Shown: positions 17,913 through 28,764 of the stretch, one piece after another
How the letters are laid out: the number at the start of each line of letters is the position of its first letter
How positions within the stretch are numbered: position 1 is the stretch's first letter
Origin: Leclercia sp. 29361
GTDB taxonomy: Bacteria; Pseudomonadota; Gammaproteobacteria; Enterobacterales; Enterobacteriaceae
DNA: 64,000 nt
NCBI RefSeq assembly: GCF_011290365.1
Contig: NZ_CP049786.1
Span: 992,001 to 1,056,000 of the forward strand
Reading direction: 5' to 3'
Notes under the pieces: generated by a model
The model's input: the letters and a program-made list of their open reading frames with translations, nothing else
What the model was told of the DNA's origin: nothing
Databases searched by the model: none
Program-made: the position numbers and the translations under genes

Positions 17913-18229
17913 AAAGGCATCCTCCGATGAATGATTTAATGAACCACCACCAGAGAGGTCAATCTCATGGGTGGCGGTCTGAGCGGAGTTGACCTTACCG
18001 GCTTCATCGGATACCGGCGCATCTTGCGACGCCCCCGCTCAGCCCACCATTGATGTGTAGCAGAGCGCACGACGCATCATTATACGTCGCCGATGAAGAA
18101 AGCAGGAGGTCAATCCCGACGCCTGATTTTGCAGGCGTGGGAAAACGATACTGTGATAGCCCTGTTGCAATAAGGGGCATTCCCGGAAGCGGCCTCGCAA
18201 AACAAGAAATTAGTGGGTGCGGTCTGGTG
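17913..18229. other. Hairpin-rich intergenic region upstream of the small hypothetical gene
   Basis: Three inverted repeats are visible: AGGTCAA (17956-17962) with TTGACCT (17989-17995); CGACG (18070-18074) with CGTCG (18085-18089); CGCCTG (18120-18125) with CAGGCG (18132-18137). A minus-strand open frame of 87 codons (18267-18004) overlaps it but begins inside a dispersed repeat, so I do not call it a gene. Confidence 0.5.
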
Positions 18230-18262
18230 CCCTCACCCCGGCCCTCTCCCACAGGGAGAGGG
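18230..18262. repeat. GC-rich hairpin repeat, copy 1
   Basis: CCCTCACCCCGG followed by CCCTCTCCC-ACA-GGGAGAGGG. The same unit recurs at 31745, 31823 and 54534. It lies just downstream of afuC and may help terminate that transcript. Confidence 0.75.
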
Positions 18263-18279
18263 AGCAAAACAGTGCCGTT

Positions 18280-19326
<1,047 letters not shown>

Positions 19327-19330
19327 AGTG

Positions 19331-21409
19331 TTACGCCTGGTTTTTGGCTTTAGAGCGGGAGATACGAGCCTCACCGATCAGCCAGTCAAAGAGGAAAATG
19401 ATCGCCAGCATGACCACAATCAGGATCGAGCCGTAGGCGATCGCCACGCCGTATTCGCCGTCTTCCACGCGGTTCAGAATGTACGCCGTAGCCACGCGGG
19501 TATCCGGCGTGACGAGGAACACAATGGCGCTGACGGTGGTAATGGCCCGTACAAAGCTGTAGATCAGCGCCGACAGAATCGCCGGGCGCAGCAGCGGCAG
19601 CAGGATGTGCGTAATGGTGCGCAGCGACCCGGCGCGCAGGCTCAGCGAGGCCTCATCCAGCGATTTGTCGATCTGGCCTAAGCCCGCAATCCCGGCGCGA
19701 ATGCCTACCGGCACGTTACGCATCACCATCGAGATAATGACGATGGCGGCGGTGCCCGTGAGGTACACCGGGGCGCTGTTAAAGGCCAGAATGTAGGAGA
19801 CGCCCGCCACGGTGCCAGGCACCGCGAAGCACAGCATGGTGGTGAACTCGATGGTCTTTTTGCCCCTGAACTGCTGGCGCACAACGACCCAGGCGATCAG
19901 CAGACCAAAGCCCGCGGTGATCGGTGCGGCGATCCCGGCGTACAGCAGGGTATCCAGCAGCGAAGGCCATGCGCCGTCGCTCATCCCCTGGCCGAACAGC
20001 TTGATAAAGTTATCCAGCGTCAGGGTGTAATCCACCCCCCAGTTGACGGTAAAGCTGCCGTAGAAAATGCTGCCGTAGAGCAGGGCGTTAAAGGCGATCC
20101 ACACCGTCAGCAGGGCGACGACTCCCCACACCAGGGTTACCGGCAGCGGCTGGACGTCACCACGATAGGACTTGCCGGAGACGGTCACGTAGGAGCGTTT
20201 GCCGATCCACATGTACTGGATGCAGAACACCAGCAGCGAGAACAGCAGCAGGAACGCCCCGAGGGTGCTGGCGGCCTGATAATCGAGCTGCGAGCCGGTG
20301 ATGTAGAAGTAGATCTGCGTCGCCAGCACGTCGAAGTTACCGCCGAGCACCAGCGGGTTACTGAAGTCCGCCAGCGACTGGACGATGACGATCAAAAAGG
20401 CGTTGGCCAGCGCCGGTTTCAGCAGCGGGACAAAGACGCCGTTAAAGGTCTGCCAGCGGCTGGCGCGCAGGGTATAGGAGGCCTCTTCCAGCGACGGGTG
20501 AATGGTCTTGATCGCCCCGTCGAGGATCATAAAGGCCATCGGGGTGAAGGCCAGCACCTGCGCCAGCCAGATGCCGGTAAAGCCGTACAGCCAGTTGGTG
20601 TTGGTCAGGCCAAACCAGTCGACCATCAGCTCGGTAACGTAGCCGGAGCGCCCCATCATCAGCGTCACGCCCAGACCCACCACGAACGGCGGGGTGACGA
20701 TCGGCAGGATCGAGAAGATGCGGCCAATAATGGCGCTGCGTCTGGCGATGCGGGTGGTGTAGATCGCCAGCACCAGGCCGAAGAAGGTGCAGCCGATTCC
20801 CACCGCAATGGCGAGCAGGATCGAGTTGATGATCACCTGAATGATGTGCGACTGCGACAGCACATTCATAAACGCCAGCGGGGCGAACTCGCCCGCGTCG
20901 TTGGTGAACATCGGAATAAAGATGGCGATGCTCGGCCAGACGATAAAGATGCCGATCAGCGCGACGATGGCGATCAGCGAGCCGATCACAAAGCGGTCGC
21001 CCCCCAGCCATTCAAGGCGCGTCAGGGCCAGGGTCATGATCGCCCCCAGCGCCACAAACAGCACGATCGTGGCGTAGCCCAAACCGCGCCCTTCAATCGT
21101 GGCGCTGATGACGATAAAGGCCATGCACAGCAGCGCCCAGCCGGCGTCGAGGTAGTGGCGGCTGCGCTGTTCGCGTTTTGCCTCGTTAAACGGGCGCACC
21201 AGCAGCAGGCTCGGGAGCAGATACCACAGCCAGCTGATGTTGAAGTGCGACCAGCTGTAGGCCGCGAGGATCTCGTCCCCGGTGGATTCCAGCAGGCCAT
21301 AATCCAGGCTCCAGCTCGGCAGCAGAGCAAAGGCCAGCCAGCCAACGAAAACCCAAAGGAAGACCGCATCCCGTTTTTTCACGGGATGAAGAGCGAGTGT
21401 CTGTGACAT
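19331..21409 (-). CDS. afuB: AfuB, fused permease of the hexose-phosphate ABC importer
   Basis: A 692-residue inner-membrane protein formed of two tandem permease halves. Each carries its own EAA loop contacting the ATPase ([27 protein letters not shown] and [25 protein letters not shown]). About 14 membrane segments are apparent. The gene is full length here; from memory the E. coli K-12 copy is truncated. It is followed directly by afuC and separated from afuA by a REP hairpin. Confidence 0.93.
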   Translation of the reverse strand: MSQTLALHPVKKRDAVFLWVFVGWLAFALLPSWSLDYGLLESTGDEILAAYSWSHFNISWLWYLLPSLLLVRPFNEAKREQRSRHYLDAGWALLCMAFIVISATIEGRGLGYATIVLFVALGAIMTLALTRLEWLGGDRFVIGSLIAIVALIGIFIVWPSIAIFIPMFTNDAGEFAPLAFMNVLSQSHIIQVIINSILLAIAVGIGCTFFGLVLAIYTTRIARRSAIIGRIFSILPIVTPPFVVGLGVTLMMGRSGYVTELMVDWFGLTNTNWLYGFTGIWLAQVLAFTPMAFMILDGAIKTIHPSLEEASYTLRASRWQTFNGVFVPLLKPALANAFLIVIVQSLADFSNPLVLGGNFDVLATQIYFYITGSQLDYQAASTLGAFLLLFSLLVFCIQYMWIGKRSYVTVSGKSYRGDVQPLPVTLVWGVVALLTVWIAFNALLYGSIFYGSFTVNWGVDYTLTLDNFIKLFGQGMSDGAWPSLLDTLLYAGIAAPITAGFGLLIAWVVVRQQFRGKKTIEFTTMLCFAVPGTVAGVSYILAFNSAPVYLTGTAAIVIISMVMRNVPVGIRAGIAGLGQIDKSLDEASLSLRAGSLRTITHILLPLLRPAILSALIYSFVRAITTVSAIVFLVTPDTRVATAYILNRVEDGEYGVAIAYGSILIVVMLAIIFLFDWLIGEARISRSKAKNQA

Positions 21410-21428
21410 AGGTATTCCGGTGTTGTAG

Positions 21429-21459
21429 GCCGGGTAAGGCGTTTACGCCGCCACCCGGC
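21429..21459. repeat. REP palindrome between afuA and afuB
   Basis: GCCGGGTAAGGCG / CGCCGCCACCCGGC hairpin in the 70-bp gap. A REP here can stabilise the upstream afuA message, allowing more binding protein than permease. Confidence 0.8.
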
Positions 21460-21479
21460 AAAAGTTCGCAGGAGCGGGC

Positions 21480-22511
21480 TTATTTACCCATCTTCACGTC
21501 GCTGACCCACTTGTTGATCAGCGCTTTGCGCACGTCCGTTGAGCCGTACTTATCCATGTCGTAGCTGATCAGCTTCAGGTCATCCAGCTTCAGCGAGTTC
21601 GGGGAGGTCTCGGCGGTGGTGTTGGTCAGGATCTGATAAGACTTGCCCTGTTTCCACGCCAGCTCCTGAGCCTCTTTCGACAGCACCCAGTCCACGAACA
21701 GCTTCGCGTTCTCTTCGTTACGCGCGCCTTTAAGGATGCTGACGCCGCCGATTTCATACCCGGTGCCTTCGCACGGAGAGATCAGCTCCAGCGGGGCGCC
21801 TTGTTCTTTTTCCAGCGAATAATCGTGCAGGAAGCCGATGCCGATGGCCGTTTCACCGCGGGCGGCGTTACGCGCCGGGGCAATACCCGATTTGGTGTAC
21901 TGGGAGACGTTGCCATTCAGCTGCTTCAGGTAGTCGAAGGCCTGATCTTCACCCCACAGCTGGACGAAGGTCGCCAGCGCGGTATAGGCGGTGCCGGAGC
22001 TTTGCGGATCGGCAATCTGGATCTCGCCTTTGTATTCCGGCTTGGTCAGATCTTTCCAGCACTGCGGCACCGGCAGGTTCTTCTCTTTCAGGCGCTGGGT
22101 GTTAACGCCAAAGCCCAGAATGCCGACATAGACCGCCGAGGAGAGGTTGCCTTTCACCTTCGCTGGATCGCGGAATTTCTCCATGATCTGCTCGAGGTTG
22201 GCGGATTTGTACGGCTGCAGCAGCCCCATCTCACCGGCCTGAGATTGCGGATCCAGAGTGCCGCCGTACCAGACGTCGGCCTGCGGGTTTTTCTTCTCGG
22301 CATCCACCTTCGCCAGGGTGCTGCCGGAGCCGTTGCGGATAAACGAGGTTTTGACGTCGTACTTATCGCCAAACGCTTTGGTTTCGGCTTCGCACATTTC
22401 GTTGGTGGCGCTGCAGTAGACCACCAGACGGCCTTTGGCCTGGGCGGCACCGGTTAAGGTTGCCAGCGCGATCCCGGAAGCAATGAGGGTAGAGAGAAGC
22501 GTTGTTTTCAT
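21480..22511 (-). CDS. afuA: AfuA, periplasmic hexose-phosphate-binding protein
   Basis: A 343-residue periplasmic binding protein. The signal peptide MKTTLLSTLIASGIALATL ends in a GAAQA site at about residue 25. The mature part starts GRLVVYCSATNEMCEAETKAF, typical of the AfuA/iron-type cluster; AfuA itself binds sugar phosphates. It begins only 13 bp after the stop of the UhpC-like gene, suggesting co-transcription with the sensor genes as well as separate induction. Confidence 0.93.
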   Translation of the reverse strand: MKTTLLSTLIASGIALATLTGAAQAKGRLVVYCSATNEMCEAETKAFGDKYDVKTSFIRNGSGSTLAKVDAEKKNPQADVWYGGTLDPQSQAGEMGLLQPYKSANLEQIMEKFRDPAKVKGNLSSAVYVGILGFGVNTQRLKEKNLPVPQCWKDLTKPEYKGEIQIADPQSSGTAYTALATFVQLWGEDQAFDYLKQLNGNVSQYTKSGIAPARNAARGETAIGIGFLHDYSLEKEQGAPLELISPCEGTGYEIGGVSILKGARNEENAKLFVDWVLSKEAQELAWKQGKSYQILTNTTAETSPNSLKLDDLKLISYDMDKYGSTDVRKALINKWVSDVKMGK

Positions 22512-22524
22512 TATTCAGCCCTTG

Positions 22525-23826
22525 TTATGACGTTATGTGACTGCGAGAAGCGGTGATGCCCGCCATCAGCAGGGGCATCAGGAGTAAACCCATCAGCACG
22601 GCGGCAATCGAGAGCAAACTGAACATTCCCGACCAGCCGTAGCGTTCGATAACCTGTGACAGCGGCCACCCGGCCAGCGCCGCCCCCAGATAAGCGAACA
22701 CGCCAAGAAAACCGGTAATCGAGCCTGCTGCCTGTTTGTGCCCGCACTCCACGGCGGCAAGGCCGATGAGCATCTGCGGACCAAAGACAAAAAATCCCAC
22801 CGTAAAAAAGCACATCGCCAGCAGGGCGTAGTGATGAACCGGAGCCAGCCACAGGGCCGCCACCGACACCATTAATCCCAGCGTGAACAGCAAAATCATC
22901 GGTGCCCGCTGGCCGCTGAACAGCAGATCCGATCCCCAGCCGGCGAACAGCGCCCCAAGCAGGCCGCCGACCTCAAACAGCATCACCGTGGCGTTGGCGC
23001 TCAGCAGGTTGACCCCGTGGCTCTCCGCCAGCCAGATGTTGCCCCAGTCGTTGAGGGCGATGCGGATCAAATAGACCAGCACATAGGACGCCCCGAGCAG
23101 CCAGATCATCGGGTTTTGCAGCATGGTGGTGCGTAACATCTGCCACAGCCCCATCGGCGGGCTCTGTTGTTGCTGGCGCAACTCCAGCGGATCGTTGCGC
23201 CACTCCCCGACCGTCGGGAGACCCTCTTCCTGCGGTGTGCCCCGCAGTTGTGTGGTCAGCCACAGGCCGAGCACGATACTGATGATCCCCGGTGTCAGCA
23301 TCGCTGCCTGCCAGCCCCAGCGATGGGCGGCGAAGGCACAGATCAGCGGAATAATGGCCCCGCCGATGTTGATAGAGGTGTTCCAGCATCCCCACCAGAA
23401 GCCGCGCTCGTTGCGCGAATACCAGTGGGTGAGCAGTCTGGCGCAGGGCGGCCATCCCCAGCCCTGAAAGAAGCCGTTCAGTGTCCAGATAAACAGCAGC
23501 AGCGGCAGGGAGTCGCCGAAGGCGAACAGCACGTTCAGCACCCCGGTGACCATCAGGCCGATGCCCATAAACGCCCGCTGACCTTTGCTGTCGTGCCACA
23601 GTCCGGCGGCAAATTTCGACAGGCCGTAGCTGAGGTAAAAGAGCGACCCGATCAGGCCAATGTCGCTTTTGCTCAGCCCCAGATCCATCTGCAATGCAGG
23701 CAGGACGTAGTTGAGGCTTTTGCGCGTCAGGTAAAACGCGGCGTAACCAATCACCATGCAGATCAGCAGTCGCGGACGAAGCCGGCGATAGCGTTGAGTA
23801 ACCTGGTCAGCTGACAGTGCGGGCAT
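22525..23826 (-). CDS. UhpC-like MFS sugar-phosphate sensor
   Basis: A 433-residue major facilitator of the organophosphate:Pi antiporter family with twelve membrane segments (RKSLNYVLPALQMDLGLSKSDIGLIGSLFYLSYGLSKF is the family hallmark). E. coli UhpC binds external glucose-6-phosphate and controls the UhpB kinase. Its place directly after the UhpB-like gene supports the same role. The ATG at 23826 has GGAG upstream and gives MPALSADQVTQRYRRLRPR; upstream codons do not look like this family. A transport role cannot be excluded. Confidence 0.85.
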   Translation of the reverse strand: MPALSADQVTQRYRRLRPRLLICMVIGYAAFYLTRKSLNYVLPALQMDLGLSKSDIGLIGSLFYLSYGLSKFAAGLWHDSKGQRAFMGIGLMVTGVLNVLFAFGDSLPLLLFIWTLNGFFQGWGWPPCARLLTHWYSRNERGFWWGCWNTSINIGGAIIPLICAFAAHRWGWQAAMLTPGIISIVLGLWLTTQLRGTPQEEGLPTVGEWRNDPLELRQQQQSPPMGLWQMLRTTMLQNPMIWLLGASYVLVYLIRIALNDWGNIWLAESHGVNLLSANATVMLFEVGGLLGALFAGWGSDLLFSGQRAPMILLFTLGLMVSVAALWLAPVHHYALLAMCFFTVGFFVFGPQMLIGLAAVECGHKQAAGSITGFLGVFAYLGAALAGWPLSQVIERYGWSGMFSLLSIAAVLMGLLLMPLLMAGITASRSHITS

Positions 23827-23911
23827 GGCGTTCTCCGTTTGAGATGACTGTATGAAAGCGCGACGAAAAAGGGATGAGAGAAAGTCTGGCGTGACTAAGA
23901 CTTTTTCCTGG

Positions 23912-25453
23912 TTAGCGGTGTGTTTGGTGCAAAACTGTGGGCAGGTTAACAATTACGCGCGTGCCGCCCTGCGACTCCAGGGTTAACTCCCCGCCGAGAG
24001 CATGCACGCGCTCGCGCATCCCCTGAATTCCAAAACCGGGCATCTGCTGCGGGCTGATGCCGCTGCCGTTATCCCGCACCTCCAGGCGCAGCTGGTCCTG
24101 GTGCTGGCAGAGCAGGATGCTGACTTCGCTGGCATCGGCATGTTTGCTGACGTTATTCAGCAGCTCCTGTAGCAGACGATAAAGGGTAAAGACCAGGGTT
24201 TCACTCTGGGGCGGGGCCGCCAGCTGGTACTCAAACCGGCACCGGATCCCGCGCTCGGCAAAGGCGAACTCGTTCACCAGATGGTGCAGGGCCTCATTGA
24301 GTGACAGCTCGTCCAGCACCGGGGGGCGCAGCTGACGCAGCAGCTGGCGGGTGGAGTGATGGATGCGCCGCGCCAGCTCGTTGATCTGCCCGGCGGCTTC
24401 CAGCGCCTGCGGGGTATCGCTCGCCCGCTTCACCAGCTGGGACTGGATCTGAATCGCGGTGATGTTCTGGCCAATCTCGTCGTGCAGCTCCCGGGCCAGG
24501 TGCTTGCGGGTATCCTCTTCAGTGTGGATCAGCTTTTCCGCCAGCGCGCGCCGGGCCTGCAACTCCGCCTCCAGCCGACGGCGGTAGTGATCGAGGTTCA
24601 TCGCCAGATGCTGCTGGCGGCTGATGGCGATCCCCAGCCCGATCCCCAGCAGCGACTGGGTGGCGAGGAAAATCTCCAGTTCCAGCAAGTCGCTGAACCC
24701 CACCCCGACCTGGCGGGCAATGGTGATCATCATGCTCCCCAGCAGGCCGGAGAGCACGCCCCCCTGCCAGCCGAACTTCCACGCCATCACCACGTTGGGC
24801 AGAAACACTACGATCAGCAGCAGCCGCTCCAGGGCCGGGGAGAGCACCATCTGGGTGCCGATGCCGATAATAAAAAACAGGCTGCACCAGATGATCAGCG
24901 AGGTACGCAGGGGCGGGTTGCTGGTGTCGAGTCCGAGCAGATGATAGCGGTGCTGCTGGCGTAAAAACTCAAACACCAGGTAGACGAACGGGGTCAGCAG
25001 CACCCCGCCGGTAAAGGAGGCCAGCGCCAGTAGCGTAGTCGGGCTGTCGAGAAAGGGCGCCAGGATCAAAGTCTGGAGCAGGGCATTAAGGCTTACTGCG
25101 GCGATCAGCAGTGACAGGCGCTGCCAGTAGAGCGGAAAGCGGTGCCAGAAATGTTGCGCCAGCCACGCACAGACGGTGCCCACCAGCGGCACCATAAGCA
25201 TCAGGTGATGGGTCAGGAGTTGTTCGCTGTGCAGCCAGAGCATCGCCGCCAGCGGGGGAAGGATCAGCGCTGGCCAGAAGCGGCGCGAGAGCACGATCAG
25301 CAGCGCCAGATAGACGCCCTGGGGCAAAAACAGCGCCGCCTGCTGTCCGTTCTGGGTGAGGTAAAAACTCAGCGTCCAGAGCATCAGCCAGCCGGTGCCC
25401 CAGGCCAGCATAATAAACAGCGAGAGGATGATATGCCGCAGGGAGCGCCGCAT
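23912..25453 (-). CDS. UhpB-like sensor histidine kinase
   Basis: A 513-residue kinase with a MASE1-type multi-helix membrane domain (about residues 8-275), a short coiled linker, a HisKA_3 dimerisation domain with the phospho-acceptor His324 in ARELHDEIGQN, and a C-terminal ATPase domain (ELLNNVSKHADA; VRDNGSGI). This is the UhpB arrangement, in which the membrane part receives the signal from UhpC. The ATG at 25453 overlaps the stop of the response-regulator gene (TGATG), indicating translational coupling. Confidence 0.9.
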   Translation of the reverse strand: MRRSLRHIILSLFIMLAWGTGWLMLWTLSFYLTQNGQQAALFLPQGVYLALLIVLSRRFWPALILPPLAAMLWLHSEQLLTHHLMLMVPLVGTVCAWLAQHFWHRFPLYWQRLSLLIAAVSLNALLQTLILAPFLDSPTTLLALASFTGGVLLTPFVYLVFEFLRQQHRYHLLGLDTSNPPLRTSLIIWCSLFFIIGIGTQMVLSPALERLLLIVVFLPNVVMAWKFGWQGGVLSGLLGSMMITIARQVGVGFSDLLELEIFLATQSLLGIGLGIAISRQQHLAMNLDHYRRRLEAELQARRALAEKLIHTEEDTRKHLARELHDEIGQNITAIQIQSQLVKRASDTPQALEAAGQINELARRIHHSTRQLLRQLRPPVLDELSLNEALHHLVNEFAFAERGIRCRFEYQLAAPPQSETLVFTLYRLLQELLNNVSKHADASEVSILLCQHQDQLRLEVRDNGSGISPQQMPGFGIQGMRERVHALGGELTLESQGGTRVIVNLPTVLHQTHR

Positions 25454-26082
25454 CAGTGGCCGGTCAGCAGCTGGTGATCGAGGGCAAAATGCACCAGCTC
25501 GATGGTGCTGTTGCACTGCAGTTTGCCCAGCACGTTGGCGCGGTGCACGTGAACGGTTTTGTGGCTGAGTTCGAGTTTGAAGGCAATCTCCTTCACGCTG
25601 TCACCCTTGACCAGCAGCTCGAACACCTCTTTCTCGCGCGGGGTCAGGGCGGCCAGCGCCTGGGACACCGGCTCGCCGCCGCGCAGGGCTTTCACCGCAT
25701 CGGCACAGAGATAATGGCCGCCCATCCCGACGGAACGCACGGCCTGCACTAACTCTTCCGGCCCGCAGCGTTTGGTGAGATAGCCGCTGGCCCCGGCGTC
25801 CAGCGCGCTTTGCACAAAGGCGGGAGTGTCGTAGATGCTGAGGATAATGGCGCGAAACCCCGGGCGCTGCTGGCGCAGGCGTTTGAGCAGGCTCAGGCCG
25901 TTCTCATCGGGCATAGCAACGTCGAGCACCGCCACGTCGACGGCATCGCGGGTGAGGGCGGGCCAGGCCTCGGCGGCGCTGCTGTACTGGCCTTCGACCA
26001 CCAGATCGTCTTCCAGATTTAACAGCTGGGCGAACCCGGACCGCACCACCACGTGATCGTCTACCAGCACCACTTTGATCAT
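25453..26082 (-). CDS. UhpA-like response regulator (NarL/LuxR type)
   Basis: A 209-residue regulator: receiver domain (1-120) with phospho-acceptor Asp54 in VAVLDVAMPDE, and a LuxR-type helix-turn-helix (TPREKEVFELLVKGDSVKEIAFKLELSHKTVHVHRANVLGKL). First gene of the same-strand series uhpA-like, uhpB-like, uhpC-like, afuA, afuB, afuC. The expected function is activation of the adjacent afu genes in response to external sugar phosphate; the binding site is not identified. Confidence 0.9.
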   Translation of the reverse strand: MIKVVLVDDHVVVRSGFAQLLNLEDDLVVEGQYSSAAEAWPALTRDAVDVAVLDVAMPDENGLSLLKRLRQQRPGFRAIILSIYDTPAFVQSALDAGASGYLTKRCGPEELVQAVRSVGMGGHYLCADAVKALRGGEPVSQALAALTPREKEVFELLVKGDSVKEIAFKLELSHKTVHVHRANVLGKLQCNSTIELVHFALDHQLLTGH

Positions 26083-26230
26083 CTCAGATACCTTTGCGGA
26101 ATAGTGTCTCTATGATGCCTGTCCGCGTCGGGCTGGCAATTGTGCGGCTGCGGTTATGTAACGGATGTAACAAAATTGCAATAAAGGTTTGAGGGAAGGG
26201 GGAAGGGGGAGAATATGCTGGAACTTGTGG

Positions 26231-26490
26231 TGTGTTCCGTTCACTTTGCGATGAGTGCTTTTCTATAACACCAGAACACGTGAACGTGTCAGGGGGGCTC
26301 GCCGCCGCCCCCCTGACCACCCCGGCTCCCGGCCAGGAAAATCGCCGCTTCGCGGTCCCTTCGGCTAATGACTTGCGGCTGTCGGGTCGGAGGCGATCCT
26401 ACATCCCTGTAGGTCGCCCCCTCTCGGCGCATCCATGCGCCTCGACCCTGCCTCCAGTCAACGCCTCAGCGATTTTCAGCCGGACCATGG
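26231..26490 (+). repeat. Structured 260-bp element, copy A of an inverted pair
   Basis: Copy A aligns with the reverse complement of 26610-26870 along its whole length. It contains a perfect 11-bp stem GTCAGGGGGGC (26288-26298) / GCCCCCCTGAC (26307-26317) and a stem CCTACA-TCCC-TGTAGG (26398-26413). No convincing coding frame. I do not recognise a named element. The spacer between the copies, 26491-26609, shows no gene. Confidence 0.75.
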
Positions 26491-26609
26491 AGCCTCTGTG
26501 AAACTTGCGTCTTAATCGGGTTCTTCATGGCGGTAATTTTTAAAAGGCTGGTATCAAGAACAAGCTACAGCGATAAGATGGCCGCATTTATTTATATTTC
26601 CACAGCGGG

Positions 26610-26870
26610 CCATGTCCGGCCGAAAATCGCCGAAGCGTTTCCCGCAGGCCGGGGCGAGGCGCACGGACGCGCCGAGAGGGCATAGCCTGCAGGGATGCAG
26701 GCTGGTGCCCGACCCGACAGCCGGAGGGAATAAGCTGAGGGCACCGCAACGCGGCGATTTTCTTGCCGGTAGCCCGGGTTGCCAGGGTGGTGGCGATTGA
26801 GCCACCCTGGCACGTTCACGGGTGACGCGGCATACAGAGAAATGCAGAACGTAAAGTGAACGGAACCACC
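26610..26870 (-). repeat. Structured 260-bp element, copy B of an inverted pair
   Basis: In reverse complement it follows copy A from TTCCGTTCACTTT to GGCCGGACATGG. Its hairpins are GCCAGGGTGG (26781-26790) / CCACCCTGGC (26802-26811) and AGCCTGCA-GGGA-TGCAGGCT (26684-26703). The stems differ from copy A but remain fully paired, so the fold seems conserved rather than the sequence. The remaining 26871-27023 is the tauA promoter region. Confidence 0.75.
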
Positions 26871-27023
26871 ACTGAAGCCTGCATATCCCACCCCCAACAA
26901 ATTAACTATCTATTGCCACTTTTTTTCTAAAAACGATTCGGCATTAACGATGCTTTTTAATTCCTTTATCAAAATTCCGCCGCCGGAAATACTGCCCCTA
27001 TAACAACTCGGGGAGCAGACATT

Positions 27024-27986
27024 ATGGCAATTTCATCGCGTTTTACCTTATTTGGCGCACTGGCGCTGTGGGCCGTTCAGGCGCAGGCGGTGGACGTCAC
27101 CATCGCGTATCAAACTTCCGCGGAGCCAGCAAAAGTGGCGCAGGCGGATAACACTTTCGAAAAAGCGAGCGGCGCGAAAGTCGACTGGCGTAAGTTCGAC
27201 AGCGGCGCCAGTATCGTGCGGGCCCTGGCCTCCGGCGATGTGCAGATTGGCAACCTCGGCTCCAGCCCGCTGGCGGTGGCTGCCAGTCAGCAGGTGCCGA
27301 TCGAAGTCTTCCTGTTGGCCTCCCAGCTCGGCAATTCCGAAGCGCTGGTGGTGAAGAAAAACATCACTAAGCCCGAGGATCTGATCGGCAAACGCATTGC
27401 GGTGCCCTTTATCTCCACCACCCACTACAGCCTGCTCGCCGCCCTGAAACACTGGGGGATCAAGCCGGGGCAGGTGGAAATCATTAACCTGCAACCCCCG
27501 GCGATTATCGCCGCCTGGCAGCGGGGCGATATTGACGGGGCCTACGTCTGGTCGCCTGCGGTAAATGAACTGCAGAAAGATGGCAGCGTGCTGACCGACT
27601 CCGCCCAGGTGGGCCAGTGGGGCTCGCCAACCCTCGACGTCTGGGTGGTGCGCAAAGATTTTGCCGAGAAGCACCCAGAAGTGGTGAAAGCCTTCGCCAA
27701 AAGCGCTATCGACGCCCAGCAGCCCTACATTGCCAACCCGGATGAGTGGCTGAAACAGCCTGCCAACCTGGAGAAACTCGCCCGCCTGAGCGGGGTGCCG
27801 CAGGCCGACGTGCCGGGGCTGGTGAAGGGCAATACCTACCTGACGCCCGCCCAGCAGTTGCAACAGCTGGCGGGCCCGGTGAATAAAGCGATTGTTGATA
27901 CTGCTGGCTTCCTGAAAGAGCAGGGCAAAGTGCCCGCGGTGGCGGCGGATTACAGCCAGTACGTGACCGATCGCTTTGTGAAGTAA
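27024..27986 (+). CDS. tauA: TauA, taurine-binding periplasmic protein
   Basis: A 320-residue binding protein with a signal peptide ending at AQA (about residue 22), then [25 protein letters not shown] as in E. coli TauA. It delivers taurine (2-aminoethanesulfonate) to TauBC. The ATG follows GGGGAG. First gene of the tau operon, normally switched on under sulfate limitation by Cbl and CysB; I could not define those sites with confidence. Confidence 0.95.
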   Translation: MAISSRFTLFGALALWAVQAQAVDVTIAYQTSAEPAKVAQADNTFEKASGAKVDWRKFDSGASIVRALASGDVQIGNLGSSPLAVAASQQVPIEVFLLASQLGNSEALVVKKNITKPEDLIGKRIAVPFISTTHYSLLAALKHWGIKPGQVEIINLQPPAIIAAWQRGDIDGAYVWSPAVNELQKDGSVLTDSAQVGQWGSPTLDVWVVRKDFAEKHPEVVKAFAKSAIDAQQPYIANPDEWLKQPANLEKLARLSGVPQADVPGLVKGNTYLTPAQQLQQLAGPVNKAIVDTAGFLKEQGKVPAVAADYSQYVTDRFVK

Positions 27987-27996
27987 GGAGGAGCGG

Positions 27997-28764
27997 ATGC
28001 TGAATATTACAAATCTGTACGCTGATTACGCTGGCAAGCCTGCGCTGGAGGATATCAACCTGACGCTGGATAGCGGCGAGCTGCTGGTGGTCCTCGGCCC
28101 GTCCGGCTGCGGGAAGACCACGCTGCTGAATCTGATCGCCGGGTTTGTACCCTATCAGCACGGCACCATTCAACTGGCAGGCAAAAAGGTGGAGGGCCCC
28201 GGTGCCGAGCGCGGCGTGGTCTTCCAGAACGAAGGGCTGCTGCCGTGGCGTAACGTGCAGGAGAACGTCGCCTTCGGCCTGCAGCTGGCGGGCACCTCGC
28301 GGGAAGCGCGGCTGGCCACCGCCCGGGAGATGCTGAAAAAAGTGGGCCTTGAAGGGGCGGAAAAACGCTTTATCTGGCAGCTTTCCGGCGGCCAGCGTCA
28401 GCGGGTCGGCATCGCCCGGGCGCTGGCGGCGAATCCGCAGCTGTTGCTGCTGGATGAACCCTTCGGCGCGCTGGACGCCTTTACCCGCGAGCAGATGCAA
28501 ACCCTGCTCCTGCGCCTGTGGCACGAGACCGGCAAGCAGGTGCTGCTGATCACCCATGACATCGAAGAAGCGGTGTTTATGGCCACCGAGCTGGTGCTGC
28601 TCTCGCCGGGGCCGGGCCGGGTGCTGGAGCGTCTGCCGCTCAACTTTGCCCGCCGCTATGTCGCCGGGGAGCCGGTGCGCAGCATTAAGTCCGATCCTGA
28701 TTTTATCGCCCGACGTGAATACGTCCTGAGCCGCGTGTTTGAACAGCGGGAGGCCTTCTCATGA
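27997..28764 (+). CDS. tauB: TauB, taurine ABC transporter ATPase
   Basis: A 255-residue ATPase with Walker A GPSGCGKT (34-41), signature [15 protein letters not shown], Walker [13 protein letters not shown] and H-loop ITHDIEEAV. It starts 10 bp after tauA behind AGGAGG and overlaps tauC by 4 bp. It powers taurine import. Confidence 0.95.
   Translation: MLNITNLYADYAGKPALEDINLTLDSGELLVVLGPSGCGKTTLLNLIAGFVPYQHGTIQLAGKKVEGPGAERGVVFQNEGLLPWRNVQENVAFGLQLAGTSREARLATAREMLKKVGLEGAEKRFIWQLSGGQRQRVGIARALAANPQLLLLDEPFGALDAFTREQMQTLLLRLWHETGKQVLLITHDIEEAVFMATELVLLSPGPGRVLERLPLNFARRYVAGEPVRSIKSDPDFIARREYVLSRVFEQREAFS

Noticed and set aside
18004-18267. Minus-strand open frame of 87 codons
   Set aside because: It begins within a dispersed hairpin repeat, has no good ribosome-binding site and covers hairpins of the intergenic region.
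20498-21406. Plus-strand frame of 302 codons opposite afuB
   Set aside because: Low-complexity, His/Asp/Gln/Arg-rich translation typical of the antisense frame of a GC-rich membrane protein gene.
26554-26900. Two minus-strand open frames of 83 and 102 codons inside copy B of the structured element
   Set aside because: They differ in frame, follow the palindromic repeat and are not kept in copy A; compensatory stem changes argue for structure, not coding.
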